From Deinandra increscens subsp. villosa (taxonomy: Eukaryota; Streptophyta; Magnoliopsida; Asterales; Asteraceae), in NCBI GenBank assembly GCA_039602395.1, contig JBCNJP010000020.1:18578483-18642482 (forward strand): a stretch of DNA of 64,000 nt. Reading direction: 5' to 3'. Position 1 is the stretch's first letter. The number at the start of each line of letters is the position of its first letter. Both the position numbers and the translations under genes were made by a program. This document shows positions 58,911 through 64,000 of this stretch, one piece after another. The notes beneath the pieces were generated by a model. The model searched no databases, was not told the DNA's origin, and saw only the letters and a program-made list of their open reading frames with translations.

Positions 58911-59790
58911 TTGTAAAAATCGGTCTAGATGGCCGAGTATACTCCGAGGAGTCGCTAGACGGCGGGTTACTAATGTTATGTTGCTATAATCCACCTAGAG
59001 TAGGCGTACTCGGTCAACCTTGATGGTAGGCAGTCAACATCGAGTATAAGAGGTCAAAATCCGCATTATATTGTGAACTCCATTAAATAAATGTTAGTTC
59101 CGTTACTATACAACTGTAGGTCGGTGGCTACCTAAGGAAACTCCGATTCGATCCGCCCCCCGGCTGGGAGGCATCTACCTCATCCCGATCACAAGGAGAG
59201 GTTCACTATGATGGGGGGTACTTCTTTTTTTCCCTTCCGGAAAGAATGAAATGCATAGGGGACCATCCTTTTGTTGCGGCATGCTCCTCAGATTTACGGA
59301 TTCACAGGGGGCCTTAGGCCCTACTTAGTTGACTGACAATGACAAAGGCTTGCGAAACTAAGTAGGGCCTTTTGAATTGAAAAGACTAATATTGCTCTTA
59401 ATTGTTGAATATATATAGACATATATTAATGTTCATACATTATATTGTGAACTGCTGCCTCACTTGATAATGTATTTATGGTCCACTAATAACTTGGACC
59501 CAACCCTTCAAGTGGGCCCAATAGCCCACTCTAAATCTTAAAAACTGCCTAATAACCTTCTCCTACTTTAAACATGTAGAATGTGATCCAGCTCGTTCTA
59601 GGGGTGGCTTTGGGGGTAACATTATTTGTCTACTAGTAATGACCATAGCGATTATATATGACTAAAACCATGGTTGTAAAACTCATCCGAGAAAACCAAA
59701 TACTCCCCGTGTACTTCCCGCCTACGCCTAGTACTCCAGAGTACTCCCCCATATTCCCTGAGTGCTCCCCCGACTTGGGCAACTATGACT
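58911..59790. repeat. CGAGTACTCC-rich repeat interrupted by organelle-like DNA
   Basis: The left part (58911-59050) reads GTTGTAAAAATCGG, GGCCGAGTATACTCCGAGG. The right part (59670-59790) reads GGTTGTAAAACTCATCCGAG with repeated AGTACTCC. The two parts share word content and may be arms or pieces of one element. The organelle-like block at 59108-59375 lies between them. Confidence 0.35.
59108..59375 (-). other. Probable organelle-derived insert (NUMT or NUPT)
   Basis: A GC-rich block without codon structure, unlike its AT-rich surroundings. On the minus strand it contains GTCAGTCAACTAAGTAGGGC, GGAGCATGCCGCAACAAAAG and CATTTCATTCTTTCCGGAAG, which I recall as plant organellar (more likely mitochondrial) non-coding sequence. 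This rests on memory of such sequence, not on a search. Confidence 0.5.
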
Positions 59791-60088
59791 AAAACTGTTC
59801 AATGGTCATGTGCATGCAAGAATCAAGTGAGAAAGGGAATAGTAATGGGAATGTGCAAAATCAAGAAATTGGAATTGTGTTATGTATCTTGTTTGCTGAA
59901 GATGGAAGAAAAAGAAAAAGAATTGTGGGAATGATTTCCAAAAACCCATGATTTATCCCAAAAGTCATGTAGCACCAGAGACAAAAAAGTATTCTTTAGA
60001 AACATGATTCCTTCTAGTAATGCATTTCTAAGTAACAAGAAAAGCCTGCAGAACGAGCACACAGACACACAGCTAGGACTCAATGCAG
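59376..60088. other. 3' spacer downstream of the GART gene
   Basis: AT-rich spacer with no gene seen. The right half of the CGAGTACTCC repeat lies inside it. Confidence 0.4.
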
Positions 60089-60330
60089 TATTCGGGCAAA
60101 CATGAAAAAGCATACCGACATAGTCAACTACCGATTAGGGTTAGTTTTGCTTTGTATGATAGAAACTCCGTCTTCTCTCCAAATCACACGCTCTTTATGC
60201 TACCTCTGCATACATATTATGTTCCTGACAGAAATATTTCGGGTACTTCACATCATTAATAACCATGCCTTAAAGATTACACAAGACACAAGCTTTATCA
60301 TAAATGGTGTAAAATCCGTTAACCAACGAA
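60089..60330 (-). pseudogene. Decayed tandem copy of the GART last exon
   Basis: About 240 bp matching 60330-60622, i.e. the last exon of GART with its intron edge and the first bases of exon 4. The acceptor-like TTTCTGTCAG is kept, and an exon could start at 60224. Relative to the real exon about 14 bases are missing (GCTGCAGTATGTGA region), so the frame meets a stop after nine codons (TAA at 60195-60197). A further block of about 38 bases after the original stop is also missing. The copy is distal to the true last exon. Use by splicing would give a shortened enzyme; no evidence for use. Confidence 0.85.
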
Positions 60331-60399
60331 GTATTTGAGCAAAATTGAAAGCATACCGACATAATCAACAACTGATTGAAAGATAACAGTATCCGTCTG

Positions 60400-62203
60400 T
60401 TAGCTATAGTGATTAGGGTTGGCTTTGCTTTGTATGATGGGAACACCGTCTTCTCTCCAAATCACACGCTCTTCACATACTGCAGCTGCTACCTCTGCAT
60501 ACATTTTATGTTCCTGACCGAAATATTTCGGGTACTTCACATCATTAATACCCATGCCTTAAAGATTTGAAAAAGACACAAACTTTATTTGAAATAGTGT
60601 AAAATTGGTTACCTGGCGAAGAACCCTAGCAGCAAGTTCTTCAACAGTATCGTTAGCAAGAACTGGAACTATTCTTTGAGCTAGAATGCGCCCTGTGTCA
60701 TAATTCTCATCAACAAAATGGATTGTGGGGCCCGAATATCTTCTCGAACAAACAAAAAAAACAAGTACATGAGAGATCAATGAGGCGTGATAATCTTGAA
60801 ATCCAAGTGGAAAAGAAAGCATTGCACATACCTAACTCCAGAAGCAATGACAGCTTTATGCACCTTTGTACCATAATACCCTTTGCCTCCAAAAGCCGGA
60901 AGAAGTGAAGGGTGAATATTTAAGATAGATTTTGGATAAGCTCGAATTAACTCGGACGGTATAAGCTTCAAGTATCCAGCTAGAAGAATAAAGTCAATCT
61001 TGTACTTACTACACAACATAACAAATGTACTAAATAACTGAAAACAGAAAGAACAAGAAGAAAACACGAAAGACAAGTAATTATAAGTCAAGCTGACCTT
61101 AGTGCAACTACAAGGTCATTTGCGGACAGACCTTCCGGTTTGCCTTTCATAGTAGGGAATATTATAACAGGGATACCTTTCTCTCTTGCATAATTTGCAC
61201 CACCACAATCTACAGATATAAGTAAAACACAAATGTTACCAATAATGATTCTGGAATACAAATCTCTCATCAAAGAAGAATGGATTCACAGATTGTTCTG
61301 TGAATTCACCATGAAAACGACTTTCATGTCCATAGCTTTGTTATCAAAAGCCGACAAGGCACGCAGATAGTCACACAGGCACAACCTTGTCGCCTTGCTT
61401 CAAAAGCCCCATTTAAAGGCCTTCAGGCGCATTTCTAGGCCAAGTTCCAGCCAAAAATCATCAAAACAGGTCTTAAACAATTACACTAGCCCTTAACAAG
61501 CATCGAATCAACAAAAAACAACTTCAAGTAGCTCAAAACAAGCCTAAAGGCTAAAACAAATCAAGAACCACTAAAATTGTATTTTTATACTATGGTTCGT
61601 AGTTAAATTTTCTCCAGGCAGATACATCATGGATTTGCTAATTCGGGTTCAACTTCCAAACAATTCTGGAGCATTCCATATCAAATTAGGATAAAATACA
61701 ATGCCACTTAATCTCATAACTATATCATCTTATTTTAACTAAATTTTATGGTTGAAGATCAAAAGGATTTATACTCCCATACTCATGGAACTTATAGCCC
61801 ATACAATACAAATTAAGTTGAAAAAAGATGCGAAAAAATTACCATGTTTATTGGTAACCAAAACAACAAAGTTTCCATGAACATCTCCACTAACAGTTGC
61901 CTGATGAACAGCTCTAAAATTCGAACCACCACCGGACACAAAAACCGCAAGATTTTTCCTTCGAACACCTTTCTCCAAACTCTCTCCTCCATCGCTACTC
62001 ATACACTTCAATGCCCTCTTCTTCGAACCAACTAAAGGCGTCAAATCACGAACTTTTAAGGATATCCAACTCTGAGATTTTGATTGTGAACTGAACGGAA
62101 GAGAATCAGAAGTACGGAACGGCAAAAAGGTTGTAACTTTGTGCGATTGAATCGGTGTAAACAAGGAATTCGAACCGGCGTTGAAAAGGGCTTCCATAGC
62201 CAT
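60400..62203 (-). CDS. PUR3: Phosphoribosylglycinamide formyltransferase, plastid (5 exons)
   Basis: Third step of purine synthesis: transfers a formyl group from 10-formyl-tetrahydrofolate to glycinamide ribonucleotide. Exons, in transcript order by GT-AG and frame: 62203-61843, 61209-61098, 61008-60832, 60739-60613, 60513-60400. They give 296 residues, near the plant norm. Residues 1 to about 67 are Ser/Lys-rich without acids early on, fitting a plastid transit peptide. The substrate loop SGGGSNF is at 90-96. The catalytic set is present: Asn188 and His190 in NIHPSLLPAFGGKGYYG, and Asp231 in DENYDTGRIL. The protein ends IIQSKANPNHYS. Start choice: the first in-frame ATG (62203); a second Met two codons later is also possible. 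A decayed tandem copy of the last exon lies immediately downstream. Confidence 0.95.
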
Positions 62204-63239
62204 GGAAAAGCTAAGAGATTTAGGGTTTGGGGGTTTTGTAATGAATGACTATACGGATTCAATAACAGCTTTATAAAAATCCATCAATTGATGGTTGAAT
62301 TGTAGTTATGCTGCAGATTATAGGGTTTATTCGTAACAAGATTGATTGAATTGCAATAAATTCGAAATGAGGGAGAAGTAAAAGGAACTGCAGATTCTAG
62401 GGTTTATTGGAGGCGATGGAGCGGGAAGAGGGCAGGGGTTAGAAAGTTAGAACTAATATGAAATTGCAAAAGTTGTCCCTGAACTATTATACGTTGTAAA
62501 AAGCATCCCAAAACTTTTTAGTAGCTATAGTGTGTTTCAAGAAGTACTTATGCTTAGCCAATTTATATCAATTAAACTCTAATTTTTTTTTATCGGGGCT
62601 TCAACATTGTTCAAATTATGGTGTCGCTGTCGAGAAGTACTTATGCTTAGCCATTTAATAAGTTATATCAAAATTCAAAAATAACAAAAGTTATTTATAT
62701 ATTTATATTTCTCTATTACACGATGTATAGTTGTTGATGGACCACCAAATGTTACTGCACCACTACAAACTAATTCACTCTAAATCAGCCCCAACCTATG
62801 CAAGATCCAAACAACAATGAGGGTGGGGTGCTAATTTAGATACCATAAATGTCACTCATATACTCTAAACAAGGAGAATGCAAACAAAGGTAAAAGCAAC
62901 AATAGTGGGAATAACAACATGGAGCGAGGACAAGATAGTGTTGATACAAGGTAGAAACTTTAAAATTAGGTATAAACACAAAGACTAAAAAGTAAAAACT
63001 AAATGTTCAAAGGCTCTATACATTTTAAATTATCAATTGCATGTATTTCATGTAATCAATTTAATTTTTAAAATTATGTATGCTATATACAAACTATATA
63101 GTCATTATGAATAGTGTCATTGTATAAGTCTCACTCTAGGTTTTGTAACGGACGGCTCTAAAGTTGGGTTGCATTTTGCTTTTTGTTTTTCTTTTAAATA
63201 AAGATCAACACATATATATAAAGTAAATGTGCTCACTTA
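62204..63239. other. 5' flank of GART and intergenic DNA
   Basis: Leader and promoter side of the GART gene with AGGGTTT-type plant words (62221, 62400). Farther right is AT-rich sequence. About 62455-62720 holds a repeat-like piece with AGAAGTACTTATGCTTAGCC twice (about 62540 and 62634). No gene. Confidence 0.4.
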
Positions 63240-63447
63240 GGCCATGTTTGAGTGGATAACTAGTGGTGATCAAGTAAGAGATATAAAAATCTCTGATCGA
63301 GTAAGAGATTTTTAAAGGGTGGATAAGAGGCTCTGACCGAGTAAGTGAATCTTTTTGGTGAAATCAAACGTTCTGACCAGCAAAAACCTATAACCGAGTA
63401 AGTGGTAAGAGGTTTTGACTGAGTAAATGGTGAAATCAAACAGCATC
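63240..63447. mobile_element. Tourist-like MITE, TSD TTA
   Basis: The left end GGCCATGTTTGA and right end TCAAACAGCATC are imperfect inverted repeats, with TTA on both sides (63237-63239, 63448-63450). The interior repeats CTGACCGAGTAAGTG-like words. 208 bp, non-coding. Confidence 0.65.
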
Positions 63448-64000
63448 TTAATAAAATTCACCACAACCCGAGTGGTATGTTTCTTACCTTTAACCTGGGA
63501 CTCCACAAGTTTACGGATTATATAAAATCAATATGTATATAATAGAGTAGTGTCAACGACACACAAACATACAAACGAACAAAGCTACTCTACGGATTAC
63601 TTTATTCTAAAATATGAAACATCTTAAATTTCGAATATGTCATTGCAACATGTTTGTATGTTTCGAAGTCAATTTTAATCGAATCACAAAATCGAAATCA
63701 TCCGAACAACTTAAAAGTTTCATTTTTTGTACAAATCAACATCATTTAGCCTCTCAATTTATAAACTTCATAAACCGTTAAGATGTTCTTTTTATCAGCA
63801 ATTCTAAATAAAAGATTCGTTGCTAGTGTTAGATCCTCTTTGGACCAAACCAATGTTCACTTTTCCCCCACTACCAAACACCACTCACCCTACCCTACCC
63901 TACCCCACCCCACCCCCACCCCCCACCCTGCCCTACCCTGGGTGCGCATCACGCACACCTGCGCACCTTCACCCCTTTTATTATCACATGAAAACAAAAG
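63448..64000. other. Intergenic DNA with C-rich microsatellite
   Basis: No gene. A CCCTA/CCCCA-rich run lies at about 63886-63940. Confidence 0.45.

Noticed and set aside
60102..60338. Plus-strand frame over the duplicated exon
   Set aside because: Antisense shadow of the GART last-exon copy on the minus strand.
63886..63940. Telomere-like CCCTA run
   Set aside because: Units are CCCTA and CCCCA mixtures, not the plant CCCTAAA repeat, and the run is short.

Overview
The window is nuclear DNA of a flowering plant. It holds spliced genes with GT-AG introns, plant-specific protein families, plastid-derived inserts and a dense load of plant transposons. The gene content and the style of the (TA)n-flanked repeats suggest a eudicot, perhaps an asterid such as a daisy-family species, but I cannot fix the species from sequence alone.

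Only four host genes are well supported. (1) 4251-9605 (+): a 12-exon cytokinin-receptor histidine kinase of the AHK2 type, with all domains intact. (2) 10311-11570 (-): a single-exon F-box protein with an F-box-associated C-terminus, resembling Arabidopsis At3g07870. (3) 50823-51317 (+): a small single-exon F-box protein of the GID2/SLY1/SNE family, i.e. gibberellin/DELLA turnover. (4) 60400-62203 (-): a five-exon plastid phosphoribosylglycinamide formyltransferase (PUR3/GART, purine synthesis). A decayed tandem copy of its last exon lies just downstream. Two of the genes touch hormone signalling (cytokinin, gibberellin), but nothing shows that the four work as a unit.

Most of the rest is mobile DNA, and many elements have readable ends. 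These include a young 6.1-kb LTR retrotransposon with no recognisable coding capacity (38923-45039, TSD ATCAT, LTRs differing at 2 of 364 positions); three hAT-type elements with CAGGGGCGG ends and perfect 8-bp target duplications (17229-17875, 46794-47491, 51732-52412); a Mutator-type element with about 115-bp inverted ends and a perfect 9-bp duplication (52475-54114); and three Tourist-like elements with TTA/TAA duplications (2819-3251, 38300-38607, 63240-63447). There are also two Helitrons (30032-33784, and about 35493-38236 with a helicase remnant), a lone Helitron 3' end (2170), a LINE fragment (57550-58715), and several tRNA-like or SINE-like units. Between 26.3 and 34.1 kb, and again at 45.2 kb, unrelated foldback or inverted-repeat elements sit exactly inside (TA)n arrays.

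Organelle-derived DNA is also present: the 3' end of chloroplast atpI (15907-16086, frame still open) and a probable organellar fragment at about 59108-59375. Stretches 12.6-15.8, 19.9-26.3 and 48-50.8 kb are AT-rich and show no gene I can support. I found no undescribed gene system. The most unusual points are the GART last-exon duplication, the recently mobile non-coding LTR element with its internal 71-bp repeats, and the repeated use of TA arrays as insertion sites.
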